In this document: positions 8,392-18,729 of the stretch, in pieces
Layout of the letters: each line of letters starts with the position of its first letter
Position numbering within the stretch: the stretch's first letter is position 1
DNA from: an uncultured Pelagibacteraceae bacterium
Lineage (GTDB): Bacteria; Pseudomonadota; Alphaproteobacteria; Pelagibacterales; Pelagibacteraceae
Direction: 5' to 3'
DNA length: 64,000 bases
NCBI GenBank assembly: GCA_902581795.1
Contig: CACHPL010000002.1
Span: 94,385-158,384 of the forward strand
Position numbers and translations under genes: made by a program
Notes under the pieces: model-generated
Databases searched by the model: none
The model's input: the letters and a program-made list of their open reading frames with translations, nothing else
Told to the model about the DNA's origin: nothing

Positions 8392-8454
8392 GAGAACATT
8401 TAAAAAAAGCATCAATGAAATGTGGATATCTTTAAAAAATTTAGGGTAAATTAA

Positions 8455-8826
8455 ATGATAAAAAAGAAATTAACTTGTCACTGTGGAGGCGTAGAAGGCG
8501 AGGTAAACATGCCCGAAAGTGGTTTTAAAAAAGTTTTAAGGTGCAATTGCTCTATATGCAAAAGGAAAGGATATATAATTGGTATCGCTGGACAAAATGA
8601 TTTTAAAATCATTAAGGGAGAAAATCTTTTAAGACTTTATCAATTTCACTCAAAAAACGCTAAACATTATTTTTGTAGCGTTTGTGGGATTCATACTCAT
8701 AATAGACCCAGAATAGATCCAAAAATATACGGAATAAATATAGCCTGTGTGGAGGGCATAAAACCATTTGATCTAAAAAATATTCCTGTTAACGATGGTG
8801 AAAACCATCCCCATGACAAAAAGTGA
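8455..8826 (+). CDS. Gfa/CENP-V family zinc protein
   Basis: This 123-residue cytoplasmic protein has the zinc ligands of the glutathione-dependent formaldehyde-activating (Gfa) fold: C8-H-C10, C30-x-C32-x2-C35 and C74-x2-C77. Founding members speed the reaction of formaldehyde with glutathione, but most homologues are uncharacterised, so the formaldehyde role is only possible. Its 3' end overlaps the start of the kinase gene (32 bases if that gene starts at 8795, 14 if at 8813), so the two are likely co-expressed. Given the one-carbon metabolism known in SAR11, formaldehyde handling is plausible. Confidence 0.85.
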   Translation: MIKKKLTCHCGGVEGEVNMPESGFKKVLRCNCSICKRKGYIIGIAGQNDFKIIKGENLLRLYQFHSKNAKHYFCSVCGIHTHNRPRIDPKIYGINIACVEGIKPFDLKNIPVNDGENHPHDKK

Positions 8827-9703
8827 TTATATAGAATTTTTAAAAAAGCAAGAAGTAGGTAAACCTATAATTGATAAAGTGGGAAAATTGAAAACATTTT
8901 ACCTGCCACTTTCAAGATGGATCTATTCAGTTTATAAAAAAGATAGAAAGATTAAAATTATAGGATTAGCAGGGGGGCAGGGTTCGGGAAAAAGTACCAT
9001 CACAGGAATTTTAAAATTTATCTTGAAAAATAAATATGGATTAAATCTTTGTGTATTTTCAATCGATGATTTTTATAAAACTAAGTCAGAAAGAAAAAAA
9101 ATGTCAAAAAACGTACACCCATTGTTTTTGACAAGAGGCGTACCAGGTACACACGATGTTTTTTTAATAAATAAAATCCTTAGACAATTAAAAAAAAAGA
9201 AATTTAAAACAGTATTTATTCCTAGATTTGATAAATCCAAAGATGATAGGGCCAAAAGAAATAAATGGCAAAAAGTCGAAAATTCTCCAAATATTATAAT
9301 TTTTGAAGGTTGGTGTGTGGGTGCAAATTATCAAACAAATTCAGAACTTAAAAAACCCATTAACCAAATAGAAAAAAAATATGATGAGAATTTTATTTGG
9401 AGAACTAAAGTTAATGAATATTTAAAAAATGGATATAAAAAACTTTTTAATAAAATAGATAAATTAATTTATCTAAAAGCGCCTGATTTTGATCATATAT
9501 ATAAATGGCGATTATTGCAGGAACAAAAATTGAAATTGACATCAAAAAGTAAAAAGACTATGTCAAAACAGGAAGTAAAAGAGTTTATTATGTTTTATGA
9601 AAGAATAACAAAGCATATGATGAAAAATTTTTTAAAGATTGCAGATTTGACTGTTTTTTTAGATAAAAAACATAGATCAAAAAAAATAAATTTTATTAAA
9701 TGA
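8795..9703 (+). CDS. D-glycerate 3-kinase-like P-loop kinase (GLYK family)
   Basis: This 302-residue cytoplasmic kinase has the Walker A motif GGQGSGKST at 60-68, then SIDDFY and the segment HPLFLTRGVPGTHD that is characteristic of plant-type glycerate kinase and yeast Tda10. The likely reaction is ATP plus D-glycerate to 3-phosphoglycerate, the last step of glycolate/glyoxylate salvage. It is not related to bacterial GarK or GlxK. Two starts are possible: ATG at 8795 or ATG at 8813, both inside the end of the preceding gene and neither with a clear ribosome site. The stop overlaps the start of the TolC-like gene (ATGA). Confidence 0.8.
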   Translation: MVKTIPMTKSDYIEFLKKQEVGKPIIDKVGKLKTFYLPLSRWIYSVYKKDRKIKIIGLAGGQGSGKSTITGILKFILKNKYGLNLCVFSIDDFYKTKSERKKMSKNVHPLFLTRGVPGTHDVFLINKILRQLKKKKFKTVFIPRFDKSKDDRAKRNKWQKVENSPNIIIFEGWCVGANYQTNSELKKPINQIEKKYDENFIWRTKVNEYLKNGYKKLFNKIDKLIYLKAPDFDHIYKWRLLQEQKLKLTSKSKKTMSKQEVKEFIMFYERITKHMMKNFLKIADLTVFLDKKHRSKKINFIK

Positions 9704-10989
9704 AAAAAAATATCTTAATCTTTATTTTAACTTTTTTTATAGCTAATAATCTTTATGCACAAGATTTAATCTCAGCTCTATCTGATGCATTTAAAAATAA
9801 TTCAAGGATTAATGCAGAGAGAGCTAATTTAAATGCAAGTAAGCAAGATTTAAATATTTCCAAAGGAGAATTTTTACCATCAATAACTCTTTCAGGAGAT
9901 ATGGCTACCCAAAAAGATACTGGGAGAACAAATTATTCTGGTGGTTCTTTACAAGATACTCGTGCAGAACCAAAAAGCCAATCATTATTAGTAGAACAAA
10001 AAATTTTCGATGGTTTTACAAATTTTAATGATGTTAGAAAAGCAAAATTAGAATTAAAATATTCCGAAATTAAATTAGATAAATTAGAACAACAAGTTCT
10101 TCTAGAGGCTGCAATAGCATACTACAGCTTAGGTTATAACTATAAAAACTTTGAATTTAACCAACTTAACCTAGATCTTCTAGATAGACAGGTTGAAACT
10201 GACCGATCCAGATTGGAAAGAGGAGAAATTAGTTTAGCTGACCTTGCTCAATCTGAGTCATCTCTCGCTGGAGCAAATGCAAAGCTTATAGCTTCACAAA
10301 ACGAACTTATTTCAGGAAAAAAAATTTTCAAAAAAATAATTGGTTCTGAACCACCCGAAACAATCAATTTAGATTTTTTCCCAAACTTAAAATTACCAAC
10401 CAGTCTACAAACTGCTACCGCAATTGCTGAGCAAATTAATCCAAATCTAAATTTGGCAAAATTAGACTTAGAAATAGCCAAAAAAGAATTGTTAATAGCA
10501 AGAGGAGATATAGCTCCATCGGCTTCGATTTCTTACTCTTTAAAAAAAAATGAAGGTCTTAGCTCAACAGTTGATGAGAGAGAGCAAGAAGAGGTGAAAG
10601 CGACTCTAAAATGGCCAATATTTAAAGGAGGTAAAAAAATTTCGTCAGTAAAAAGAGCAAAATTTAAAGCCAAACAAAAAGAACTTATTTTTGATGATGT
10701 CATGAAAAATACTAACACCGAAATTGCGAATGCATGGAATACTTTTAGATCATCGGAAGGAGTCCTGGAGGCGACAAGGGCACAATTGAAAGCAGCTGAA
10801 ATTGCAAATGAAGGCATTACTCTTGAATATGAGTCGGGCAGCAATAGAACGACTCTTGAGATAATTCAGTCTAGATCCTTATTACTAGACGCTAGAACGA
10901 GTTTCGCTGGAGCGCAAAAAGACTTTGCAATAGCACAGTTTAATTTACTCGCGTCTATTGGTGATCTTTATTTAAATAATATTAATTAA
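9700..10989 (+). CDS. tolC: TolC family outer-membrane efflux channel
   Basis: The 429-residue protein has a signal peptide (about 1-20, ending LYAQ) and two repeats of the outer-membrane efflux domain, rich in long coiled-coil helices. It starts with DLISALSDAFKNN and has the second repeat near residue 240. TolC proteins form trimeric channels across the outer membrane and periplasm for type I secretion and RND efflux. No inner-membrane pump or adaptor lies next to it, so it may serve several systems, as TolC does elsewhere. It overlaps the kinase gene by four bases. Confidence 0.9.
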   Translation: MKKNILIFILTFFIANNLYAQDLISALSDAFKNNSRINAERANLNASKQDLNISKGEFLPSITLSGDMATQKDTGRTNYSGGSLQDTRAEPKSQSLLVEQKIFDGFTNFNDVRKAKLELKYSEIKLDKLEQQVLLEAAIAYYSLGYNYKNFEFNQLNLDLLDRQVETDRSRLERGEISLADLAQSESSLAGANAKLIASQNELISGKKIFKKIIGSEPPETINLDFFPNLKLPTSLQTATAIAEQINPNLNLAKLDLEIAKKELLIARGDIAPSASISYSLKKNEGLSSTVDEREQEEVKATLKWPIFKGGKKISSVKRAKFKAKQKELIFDDVMKNTNTEIANAWNTFRSSEGVLEATRAQLKAAEIANEGITLEYESGSNRTTLEIIQSRSLLLDARTSFAGAQKDFAIAQFNLLASIGDLYLNNIN

Positions 10990-11009
10990 ATTTATATACT
11001 ATTTTAAGA

Positions 11010-11037
11010 TTGATTAAAAGAACAAAATGTGTACATT
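11010..11037 (+). promoter_or_regulatory. Putative recA promoter with an SOS-box-like sequence
   Basis: A -35 TTGATT (11010-11015) and a -10 TACATT (11032-11037) are separated by 16 bases. Between them, GAAC (11020-11023), seven bases, then GTAC (11031-11034) matches the alphaproteobacterial LexA site GAAC-N7-GAAC at seven of eight positions and would overlap the -10. Regulation by LexA is unproven. Confidence 0.4.
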
Positions 11038-11073
11038 TAAATCAGTGATTCGTAATTAAAAAAAAAGGAAAAT

Positions 11074-12165
11074 ATGACTAAAAATAATTTAAAAGTAGTT
11101 AAAACAGATAATAAAAAAGAACAAGAAATTAAAGAAAAAAACAAAGCTCTAAACGCTGCTATTAGCCAAATAGATGACAATTTTGGTAAAGGCTCTGTAA
11201 TGCGTTTAGGTCAACAACAGGCTATGGATGTTGAGTCAATCTCAACAGGTTCTTTAAGTTTAGATTTAGCCCTTGGAATAGGTGGATTACCCAAAGGGAG
11301 AGTGGTGGAAATTTATGGACCAGAGTCTTCAGGAAAAACCACGCTTGCGTTACAAGTCGTTGCAGAGGCTCAAAAATCAGGAGGAATTTGTGGTTTTGTT
11401 GATGCCGAACACGCACTAGATCCAGTATATGCAAAGAAATTAGGTGTTAAAACTGACGAGCTTTTAATTTCACAACCAGACACTGGAGAACAAGCATTAG
11501 AAATTGCTGACACTTTAATTAAATCAGGATCATTATCAGTTTTGGTAGTCGATTCAGTGGCGGCCCTAACGCCTAAAGCAGAGTTAGAAGGTGAAATGGG
11601 AGATCATCATGTTGGATTACAATCAAGATTAATGAGCCAAGCTCTTAGAAAATTAACTGGTTCAATATCAAAATCAAACACTATGGTCATATTTATAAAC
11701 CAAATAAGAATGAAAATTGGAGTTATGTTTGGTAACCCAGAAACCACATCAGGTGGAAACGCCCTTAAATTTTACTCATCAGTTCGAATGGATATTAGAA
11801 GAATAGGGGCTATCAAGGAAAAAGATCAAATTATTGGTAACAGCACTAGAGTCAAGGTAGTAAAAAACAAAGTTGCCCCACCATTTAAAATGGTTGAATT
11901 TGATTTAATGTATGGAAAAGGCATCAGTAAATCGGGTGAATTAATTGATTTAGGTTCTAAAGCAGAAATAGTGGAAAAATCTGGTGCTTGGTACGCCTAT
12001 AAAGGTGAAAAGATAGGTCAGGGCAGGGAAAATGCTAAAATATATTTAGAAAAAAATCCTAATATTGCCCAAGAAATTGAATTAGCAATCAGGACAAAGG
12101 CTGGTTTAATATCAAAAAAGATTGAAGGAAATCCAGCTCCTAAAGAAAAAGAAACGGAAAAATAA
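11074..12165 (+). CDS. recA: RecA recombinase
   Basis: RecA coats single-stranded DNA, drives strand exchange in recombination repair and helps cleave LexA-type repressors. The 363-residue protein has the Walker A motif GPESSGKTT at 82-90, the [20 protein letters not shown] region, the DNA-binding loops ([10 protein letters not shown]) and a charged C-terminal tail. It carries an N-terminal extension of about 25 charged residues compared with E. coli RecA. A good AAAAAGGAAA ribosome site precedes the ATG. The gene has a possible own promoter and a strong terminator, so it is a single-gene unit. Confidence 0.98.
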   Translation: MTKNNLKVVKTDNKKEQEIKEKNKALNAAISQIDDNFGKGSVMRLGQQQAMDVESISTGSLSLDLALGIGGLPKGRVVEIYGPESSGKTTLALQVVAEAQKSGGICGFVDAEHALDPVYAKKLGVKTDELLISQPDTGEQALEIADTLIKSGSLSVLVVDSVAALTPKAELEGEMGDHHVGLQSRLMSQALRKLTGSISKSNTMVIFINQIRMKIGVMFGNPETTSGGNALKFYSSVRMDIRRIGAIKEKDQIIGNSTRVKVVKNKVAPPFKMVEFDLMYGKGISKSGELIDLGSKAEIVEKSGAWYAYKGEKIGQGRENAKIYLEKNPNIAQEIELAIRTKAGLISKKIEGNPAPKEKETEK

Positions 12166-12186
12166 CCATTTTACATCGATCTCTCT

Positions 12187-12224
12187 ACACGAAAGGTGCC
12201 CCCGCACCTTTCGTGTGTTTTCTT
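12187..12224 (+). terminator. Strong Rho-independent terminator after recA
   Basis: A perfect 13-pair GC-rich stem (12187-12199 with 12204-12216) closes a CCCC loop and is followed by GTTTTCTT. It is unusually stable for this AT-rich window. Confidence 0.92.
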
Positions 12225-12264
12225 GTTATAGACAATAAATAAAATATCTGTATTTAATGGATAT

Positions 12265-14961
12265 ATGAGCCAAATTTTAATGAGTGAAATAAGGAAGAAA
12301 TTTCTTGATTATTTTTCTCGAAATGGTCATCAAAAAGTAGATTCTAGCAATATCGTTCCAAATAACGATCCAACCCTAATGTTTACAAATTCAGGTATGG
12401 TACAATTTAAAAATATTTTTACAGGATTAGAAAAAAAATCTTTCAAAACTGCAACCACTTCTCAAAAATGTATTAGAGCAGGAGGAAAGCATAATGATTT
12501 AGAAAACGTTGGTTATACACCCAGACACCACACTTTCTTTGAAATGCTCGGTAATTTTTCTTTTGGGGACTATTTTAAGGAGAAAGCTATTTATTATGCA
12601 TGGGAATTGTTAACAAAAGATTTTGGTATTCCAAAAGATAAACTATCAACAACTGTATATTCTGAGGACGAAGAAGCTTTTAAATTATGGAAGAAAGTAG
12701 CTGGATTATCTGAAAGTAAAATAGTGAAGATTTCAACCTCAGATAATTTCTGGTCTATGGGTGAAACAGGTCCATGTGGTCCCTGTTCTGAAATTTTTTA
12801 TGATCATGGTGATAAATTGAAAGGTGGACCCCCAGGTAGTCCAAACCAAGACGGCGATAGATTTATTGAGATTTGGAATTTGGTATTTATGCAATTTGAG
12901 CAAATTTCAAAAAGTAAAAGAGTAGATTTACCTAAACCTTCAGTAGATACAGGAATGGGATTGGAGAGAATAACTGCAGTACTTCAAGGAACACATGATA
13001 ATTACAGTATAGATCATTTTAAAAAATTGATTAACGCATCATCAGACATCACAAAAACTAAAATAGATAATAAAACTATAGCAAGCCACAGAGTGATCGC
13101 AGATCATCTTAGAGCTAGCAGTTTCTTAATAGCAGAAGGTGTTTTGCCATCAAATGAAGGTCGCGGATACGTACTAAGAAGAATCATGAGAAGGGGCATG
13201 CGTCACGCACATACGCTAGGAAGTAAAAAACCAATATTCTATAAACTATTTGATGTTCTGTTAAACGAAATGTCACAAAGCTATCCTGAACTAAAAAGTG
13301 GTAAAGACTTAATTATAGAGACATTAAAAAATGAAGAGGAGAAATTTTCATCACTTTTAGATAGAGGTATGAAAATTTTAAATCAAAATTTAGAAAAAGT
13401 AAAAAATAATACTTTACCTGGGGAAATAGCTTTTAAACTTTATGATACTTATGGTTTTCCGTTAGATTTAACTGCCGATATTTTAAAAAATAAAAAAATC
13501 AAAATAGACACAAATGCTTTTGAAAAAGAAATGGAAAAAAGCAAAGAAGTGGCCCGAGCTAGTTGGAAAGGTTCAGGTGATAAATTTGTTGAAAAAAAAT
13601 GGTTCAAAGTAAGAGAAGAGCTTAGCCCAACAGAGTTTCTAGGTTATGAATTTGACAAAGCGGAGGGAGTAATTTTAAAAATATCAAAAGGAGATAAATT
13701 TGTTGATAGTGCAAAAGCAGGAGAAGAAATAGAGATCATAACTAATCAAACACCTTTTTACGGAGAGTCCGGAGGACAAGTTGGGGACCAAGGCATTATT
13801 TATACTTCTGACTGTATAATAAAAATTAAAGACACTCAAAAAAAAATGGGTGATCTTTATGTTCATACAGGAAATGTTGAAAAAGGATCAATTAAAACTG
13901 GTCAAAGTGCAAACTTGGAGATTGATATAAATAAAAGAAATAATTCAAGAGCTAATCACTCAGCAACACATTTGTTACACGAGTCTCTTAGAAGGACATT
14001 AGGCAAACATGTAACACAAAAGGGTTCACTGGTAAGCCCAGAGAAGCTAAGATTTGATTTTAGTCATAATAAACCAATTGAAAAAGATGAAATGATAAAA
14101 ATTAACAATGTTGTTAATGAAATAGTCCAAGGATCAAGCGATGTTCAAACTAGAATTATGACACCGAAGGAAGCAGTAAGTATGGGAGCGTTAGCTTTAT
14201 TTGGTGAAAAATATGGGGAAGAGGTGAGAGTAGTATTTATGGGAAAAGAAAATAATGGTTTCTTTTCTACCGAGTTATGTGGTGGTACGCATGTTAAAAA
14301 TACAAAAGAAGTTGGAAAATTTAAAGTGATTAGTCAATCCTCGATAGCATCTGGAATAAGAAGAGTGGAAGCTTTAAGGGATAAGCAGCTAGAAGATTAT
14401 GAAAAATCTCTCAAACAGGACAAATCCTTAAAAGAAGAAACTCTAAAAGATCAAATAAATGAAATTAAAAATCAACTTTTCAAACTTAAAATAGAACAAA
14501 GCTATATTGATGGATTTTTAAAATCCAAAGAAAATAAAGATTTGTCTGAACAATTTAGATCTTTAAACAAAGTCCTTGAAATAGTTAAAATAGAAAACGT
14601 TCTAAAAGATAAAAATAAAAATATTATTAAAGATAAAAAAGTGGGGACATTTACTTTAAGACAACAAGTTCTCACAGATTTTCCACCTAAAGAACTAAGG
14701 AGTATAATTGATAAAGGTAAAAAGGATATAAAAGAAGGTATTGTAGTCGGTATATCAACTTTTGAAGGAAAAGTTGGCGTAGCAGTTGGTATAACCAAGG
14801 AACTAACAAAAAAATATGACGCTGTAACGCTAGTAAAAACTGCTTCAGAGATTCTTGAAGGTAAGGGTGGCGGCGGTAGAAAAGATTTTGCTCAGGCAGG
14901 TGGATCAAATAAAGACAGTATTCAAAAAGCCCTCAAAGCCCTAACTGAAAAAATTAATTAA
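12265..14961 (+). CDS. alaS: Alanyl-tRNA synthetase
   Basis: AlaRS charges tRNA-Ala and edits Ser or Gly mischarges. At 898 residues it is full length. It has the class II catalytic core ([26 protein letters not shown], then [23 protein letters not shown] in pieces), the editing domain with zinc-binding HSATH and CGGTH motifs, and the C-Ala domain ending [13 protein letters not shown], which binds the tRNA elbow. A second ATG twelve bases inside the frame of the annotated start (12277) is an alternative. Its last eight bases overlap the convergent icd gene. Confidence 0.98.
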   Translation: MSQILMSEIRKKFLDYFSRNGHQKVDSSNIVPNNDPTLMFTNSGMVQFKNIFTGLEKKSFKTATTSQKCIRAGGKHNDLENVGYTPRHHTFFEMLGNFSFGDYFKEKAIYYAWELLTKDFGIPKDKLSTTVYSEDEEAFKLWKKVAGLSESKIVKISTSDNFWSMGETGPCGPCSEIFYDHGDKLKGGPPGSPNQDGDRFIEIWNLVFMQFEQISKSKRVDLPKPSVDTGMGLERITAVLQGTHDNYSIDHFKKLINASSDITKTKIDNKTIASHRVIADHLRASSFLIAEGVLPSNEGRGYVLRRIMRRGMRHAHTLGSKKPIFYKLFDVLLNEMSQSYPELKSGKDLIIETLKNEEEKFSSLLDRGMKILNQNLEKVKNNTLPGEIAFKLYDTYGFPLDLTADILKNKKIKIDTNAFEKEMEKSKEVARASWKGSGDKFVEKKWFKVREELSPTEFLGYEFDKAEGVILKISKGDKFVDSAKAGEEIEIITNQTPFYGESGGQVGDQGIIYTSDCIIKIKDTQKKMGDLYVHTGNVEKGSIKTGQSANLEIDINKRNNSRANHSATHLLHESLRRTLGKHVTQKGSLVSPEKLRFDFSHNKPIEKDEMIKINNVVNEIVQGSSDVQTRIMTPKEAVSMGALALFGEKYGEEVRVVFMGKENNGFFSTELCGGTHVKNTKEVGKFKVISQSSIASGIRRVEALRDKQLEDYEKSLKQDKSLKEETLKDQINEIKNQLFKLKIEQSYIDGFLKSKENKDLSEQFRSLNKVLEIVKIENVLKDKNKNIIKDKKVGTFTLRQQVLTDFPPKELRSIIDKGKKDIKEGIVVGISTFEGKVGVAVGITKELTKKYDAVTLVKTASEILEGKGGGGRKDFAQAGGSNKDSIQKALKALTEKIN

Positions 14962-16168
14962 GTTTCTTTTTAAGATTTGAATTTATTGCTTCTAAAAATT
15001 GATTTGTTGTTAAGAATTTCTGATCTTTGCTAATAAGAATTGCTAAATCTTTTGTCATAGATCCACTCTCAACTGTCTCTACACAAACTTTTTCAAGAGT
15101 ATTTGAAAATTTAATTAACTCATGATTCCCATCTAATTGTCCTCTATGAGATAGTCCTCTAGTCCAAGCAAAAATAGATGCGATTGGATTTGTAGAAGTT
15201 TCTTTACCTTGCTGATGTTGTCTATAATGTCTTGTAACTGTTCCATGAGCTGCTTCAGCTTCTGCTATTTTACCATCTGGAGTTCTTAAAACGCTTGTCA
15301 TTAATCCAAGTGAACCATATCCTTGTGCAATCGTATCAGATTGAACATCTCCATCATAATTTTTACAGGCCCAAATATATTTTCCACTCCATTTCATAGC
15401 ACAAGCCACCATATCATCAATTAATCTATGTTCATAACTAATACCTACTTTTTTAAACTTATCTTTGAATTCTTTTTGAAAAATTTCTTCAAATATATCT
15501 TTAAATCTTCCATCGTAGGCTTTTAAAATTGTATTTTTAGTAGAAAAATAAACGGGCCATTTTCTTACCAAACCATAGTTCATACATGCTCTAGCAAAAT
15601 CTTTTATAGAGTCATCTAGGTTATACATTGAAAGTGCCACACCAGAACTTTTAAAATCATAAACCTCATGTTCAATTTTATTTTTTCCATCTTCCGACTC
15701 CCATTTAATTGTCATTTTACCTTTACCAGGCACTTTGAAGTCTGTAGCTTTATATTGGTCCCCAAAAGCATGTCTTCCAACTATAACGCTATCAGTCCAA
15801 TGAGGTACTAATCTTGGAACATTTTTACAAATAATAGGTTCTCTAAAAATTGTCCCACCAACTATATTTCTTATAGTACCATTTGGAGACCTCCACATTT
15901 TTTTTAATTTAAATTCTTTTACACGAGCTTCATCAGGAGTAATTGTTGCACACTTAACCCCGGCACCATATTTTTGTATTGCTTTGGCACAGTCGATTGT
16001 AACCTGATCGTTAGTTTTATCCCTATTCTCCATACCAAGATCAAAGTATTTAAGGCCAATATCTAGATAAGGCTTGATGAGTTTGTCTTTAATAAATGAC
16101 CAAATTATACGGGTCATTTCATCACCATCGAGCTCAACTACTGGATTTTTTACTTTGATTTTAGACAT
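14954..16168 (-). CDS. icd: NADP-dependent isocitrate dehydrogenase, eukaryote-like type
   Basis: This TCA-cycle enzyme oxidises isocitrate to 2-oxoglutarate and makes NADPH. The 404-residue sequence starts with [16 protein letters not shown] and includes [19 protein letters not shown], typical of the homodimeric group shared by alphaproteobacteria and mitochondria rather than the E. coli type. The substrate-binding Ser/Asn in SPNGTIRN and the catalytic Tyr and Lys regions are present. It is a single gene on the minus strand, tail to tail with alaS (eight-base overlap) and head to head with psd. Confidence 0.97.
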   Translation of the reverse strand: MSKIKVKNPVVELDGDEMTRIIWSFIKDKLIKPYLDIGLKYFDLGMENRDKTNDQVTIDCAKAIQKYGAGVKCATITPDEARVKEFKLKKMWRSPNGTIRNIVGGTIFREPIICKNVPRLVPHWTDSVIVGRHAFGDQYKATDFKVPGKGKMTIKWESEDGKNKIEHEVYDFKSSGVALSMYNLDDSIKDFARACMNYGLVRKWPVYFSTKNTILKAYDGRFKDIFEEIFQKEFKDKFKKVGISYEHRLIDDMVACAMKWSGKYIWACKNYDGDVQSDTIAQGYGSLGLMTSVLRTPDGKIAEAEAAHGTVTRHYRQHQQGKETSTNPIASIFAWTRGLSHRGQLDGNHELIKFSNTLEKVCVETVESGSMTKDLAILISKDQKFLTTNQFLEAINSNLKKKLN

Positions 16169-16236
16169 AATATAAATTTAATTTGATAATTTAAAATTTT
16201 TATACATATTAACTAATGATTATCAAATTATAAGTT

Positions 16237-16890
16237 ATGATGCTTGAAAAAATATTTCCTAAGATACACCAAGAAGGGTATAAGTTTTTGGCCATATCGG
16301 TAGTTCTTACGTTAATTTTATGGTTAATTTCTGATCTTTTTGGATTTATATTCACTTTAATCACTATATGGGTTTATTACTTTTTTAGAGATCCTGAAAG
16401 AACAATAATTAGTGATGAAAATTATCTTGTTAGCCCAGCTGATGGTCTTATAACGGCAATAAAAGATACCAATGGTCCAATAGAACTAGGTCTTGAAAAC
16501 AAAACTTTTACAAGAGTAAGTATTTTTATGAATGTTTTTAACTGTCATGTAAATAGATCTCCATCATCAGGTAATATAGAGGATATTTTCTACAAACCAG
16601 GAAAATTTTTAAATGCATCACTAGACAAGGCAAGCGAGGAAAATGAGAGAAATTATTTTAAAATTAAAGATGGTAAAACAGACGATGGAATAGTTGTAGT
16701 TCAGATTGCAGGCTTAATTGCTAGGAGAATTGTTACTCAAACACAAAAAAATCAAGACATAAAACAAGGTGATAGAATTGGAATGATAAGGTTTGGTAGT
16801 AGAGTTGATTTATACTTTAATAAACGAAAAATTATGGTAAAAGTTGGTCAAAACGTTATTGCTGGCGAAAGCTTAATAGCGAGCTTATAG
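16237..16890 (+). CDS. psd: Phosphatidylserine decarboxylase proenzyme
   Basis: Psd converts phosphatidylserine to phosphatidylethanolamine at the inner membrane. This is the short form (217 residues). It has two N-terminal membrane segments (about 17-50) and the SPADG motif (66-70). The self-cleavage site is in RFGSRVDLY, where cleavage between Gly187 and Ser188 creates the pyruvoyl group. The next gene, pssA, starts on the base after its stop, forming a two-step phosphatidylethanolamine operon. ATG at 16237 and a second ATG directly after it are both possible starts. Confidence 0.95.
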   Translation: MMLEKIFPKIHQEGYKFLAISVVLTLILWLISDLFGFIFTLITIWVYYFFRDPERTIISDENYLVSPADGLITAIKDTNGPIELGLENKTFTRVSIFMNVFNCHVNRSPSSGNIEDIFYKPGKFLNASLDKASEENERNYFKIKDGKTDDGIVVVQIAGLIARRIVTQTQKNQDIKQGDRIGMIRFGSRVDLYFNKRKIMVKVGQNVIAGESLIASL

Positions 16891-17682
16891 ATGCAAAAAA
16901 AAAATAAATTTAAAGTCGTATCAGTTAATAAATCTAGATACATACTACCTAGTGTATTAACGCTCATCGGGGTTTGTTTGGGAATAAGCTCTATCAAGTT
17001 TGCTATGGATGGTAATTTTGGTTTTGCAGTTTTATTTATAATTGTAGCAGCTATCTTGGATGGTTTAGATGGAAGGGTGGCACGAATGATTAAAGGGACA
17101 TCGGAATTTGGTAAAGAGCTAGACTCACTAACAGATTTTGTTAGTTTCGGCATTGCACCTGTGTTTGTTATATATTTCTGGGAATTAAATCAATTCGGAA
17201 GGATTGGTTGGTTACTTGTTTTGTTATTTTCAGTTTGTTGCGTTTTGAGACTTGCAAGATTTAATCTGACAAAATTCGATTACAATGAAGAGTGGAAAAT
17301 GAATTTTTTTCAGGGAATCCCCTCACCCGCGGGAGGCTGTTTAATTTTATTTCCAATAATGTATGAGTTATCAAGTTTTAGTAATATTTTTGCAATTGCT
17401 AACATAAGTCCATTTTTGGTGGTTATTGCATCTTTTCTTTTAATAAGCAAAATACCAACTTTTTCTTTTAAGAAAATTGCTGTGCAAAGAAATATGACGC
17501 TATTTCTTTTACTAGGCTTCGGATTATTTTTTGTTTCAATTATACAATTTACTTATGAAACATTGACAATTTGTTGTTTAATATATTTATCTTTGATCCC
17601 AATAAGTATTTTCAATTACAATAAAAAACTAAAAAATGTTCAAAAAGAAATTGTAGAAGAAGACCAAAGAGACATTTTATAA
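16891..17682 (+). CDS. pssA: CDP-diacylglycerol-serine O-phosphatidyltransferase
   Basis: PssA makes phosphatidylserine from CDP-diacylglycerol and serine and supplies the substrate for Psd encoded just upstream. The 263-residue membrane protein has about seven hydrophobic segments. It carries the CDP-alcohol phosphatidyltransferase motif DG-x2-AR-x8-G-x3-D-x3-D between residues 57 and 82, with all Asp residues intact. The start codon directly follows the psd stop. The gene ends 10 bases before rlmE, so it probably lies in one transcription unit reaching at least to panB. Confidence 0.95.
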   Translation: MQKKNKFKVVSVNKSRYILPSVLTLIGVCLGISSIKFAMDGNFGFAVLFIIVAAILDGLDGRVARMIKGTSEFGKELDSLTDFVSFGIAPVFVIYFWELNQFGRIGWLLVLLFSVCCVLRLARFNLTKFDYNEEWKMNFFQGIPSPAGGCLILFPIMYELSSFSNIFAIANISPFLVVIASFLLISKIPTFSFKKIAVQRNMTLFLLLGFGLFFVSIIQFTYETLTICCLIYLSLIPISIFNYNKKLKNVQKEIVEEDQRDIL

Positions 17683-17692
17683 TTTAAAATAG

Positions 17693-18280
17693 ATGGATAA
17701 CAAGAGTTATCAAGATCATTTTTTCAAAAGAGCCAAAATAGAGGGTTATCGTTCAAGATCAGCATTTAAGTTAATTGAATTAGACAATAAATTTAAGTTT
17801 TTGAAAAATGGAATTAAATTACTTGATCTTGGTTCTTACCCGGGGGGTTGGTGCCAAGTTGTTTTAAAAAAAATTAAAAAAGTTAAAATTTTAGGCATTG
17901 ATAAAAAAAAGGTAGAAAAAATCAGTGGTGCAGAGTTTATAATGGGTGATTTTTTAGATAAAAAATCTCAAAAACTCATAATTGAATATTTTGGTTCAAA
18001 AGTTGATGTAATTTTATCTGATATGGCTGCTAATACTACTGGTAGCAAAAGTTTAGATTCTATAAGAACTAATGAATTATGTTTTAATGTGTTAAATTTC
18101 TCTAAAGAGATTCTTAATAAAAAAGGCACCGTTATATCTAAAGTTTTTATGGGGGATGATTTTAAAGAAATTAAATATGGTGCAAAAAAAAACTTTAAAA
18201 AAACTGATTTTTTTAAGCCAAATTCAAGTAGGGATGAATCAAGAGAAATATATATACATTGTTCAGGATTAAGTACATAA
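17693..18280 (+). CDS. rlmE: 23S rRNA 2'-O-methyltransferase RlmE (FtsJ/RrmJ)
   Basis: RlmE methylates the ribose of a conserved uridine in the 23S rRNA A loop late in 50S assembly. The 195-residue protein has the SAM-binding LDLGSYPGGWCQV motif (about 44-56) and the catalytic Lys26, Asp110 (in LSDMAANTTG) and Lys150 of the K-D-K-E set. It is slightly shorter than the E. coli enzyme, with a reduced N-terminus. It lies between phospholipid genes and a TPR protein in a compact same-strand run, with no functional link evident. Confidence 0.95.
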   Translation: MDNKSYQDHFFKRAKIEGYRSRSAFKLIELDNKFKFLKNGIKLLDLGSYPGGWCQVVLKKIKKVKILGIDKKKVEKISGAEFIMGDFLDKKSQKLIIEYFGSKVDVILSDMAANTTGSKSLDSIRTNELCFNVLNFSKEILNKKGTVISKVFMGDDFKEIKYGAKKNFKKTDFFKPNSSRDESREIYIHCSGLST

Positions 18281-18287
18281 TAATGTA

Positions 18288-18719
18288 ATGACGAAGATAA
18301 AAACCATTTTTCTTGTTTTTTTATTCACATTCTTTTATTTGAATAATTCTTTTTCACAGAATGACTATTTTGACGAAGGTCAGAAATTTTATAAACAAAA
18401 AAAATTTTCTAAGTCAAAATTTAAATTTCAACAAGATATAGTTTTTAATCCTAAAAGTGAAAAATCATATTTGTACCTTGCGAAAATTTATAAAGAGGAG
18501 AAAAACGATCAATTAGAAGAACAGAGCTTAAATACAGTTATTTTACTTAATCCAAAAAATGAAGAAGCTATTTTATTATTAGCTTTGCTTAAAATAAAAA
18601 AATCCGATTATAAAGAAACAGAAAAACTAATAGACACTTTTGAAAAAATTTGCGTTTCACTGTGTGGTAAAAACGAAGAACTGAATAAAAAACTCAAAGC
18701 TTTAGAGAAAAAAAAATAA
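18288..18719 (+). CDS. Exported TPR-repeat protein, unknown function
   Basis: A 143-residue protein with a signal peptide (about 1-23, ending NNSFSQ) and three helix-turn-helix pairs that look like tetratricopeptide repeats (FDEGQKFYKQKKFSKSKFKF; KSYLYLAKIYKEEKND; then NEEAILLLALLKIKKSDY). It should be periplasmic or outer-membrane associated and mediate protein contacts. The family is not recognised further. It starts 7 bases after rlmE and ends 10 bases before panB, so it is co-transcribed with them. Confidence 0.7.
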   Translation: MTKIKTIFLVFLFTFFYLNNSFSQNDYFDEGQKFYKQKKFSKSKFKFQQDIVFNPKSEKSYLYLAKIYKEEKNDQLEEQSLNTVILLNPKNEEAILLLALLKIKKSDYKETEKLIDTFEKICVSLCGKNEELNKKLKALEKKK

Positions 18720-18729
18720 CAACTAGCTA

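Noticed and set aside
8795..8826. Frameshift or fusion of the Gfa-like and kinase genes
   Set aside because: Both have full-length domains, and a second ATG at 8813 gives an ordinary short overlap.
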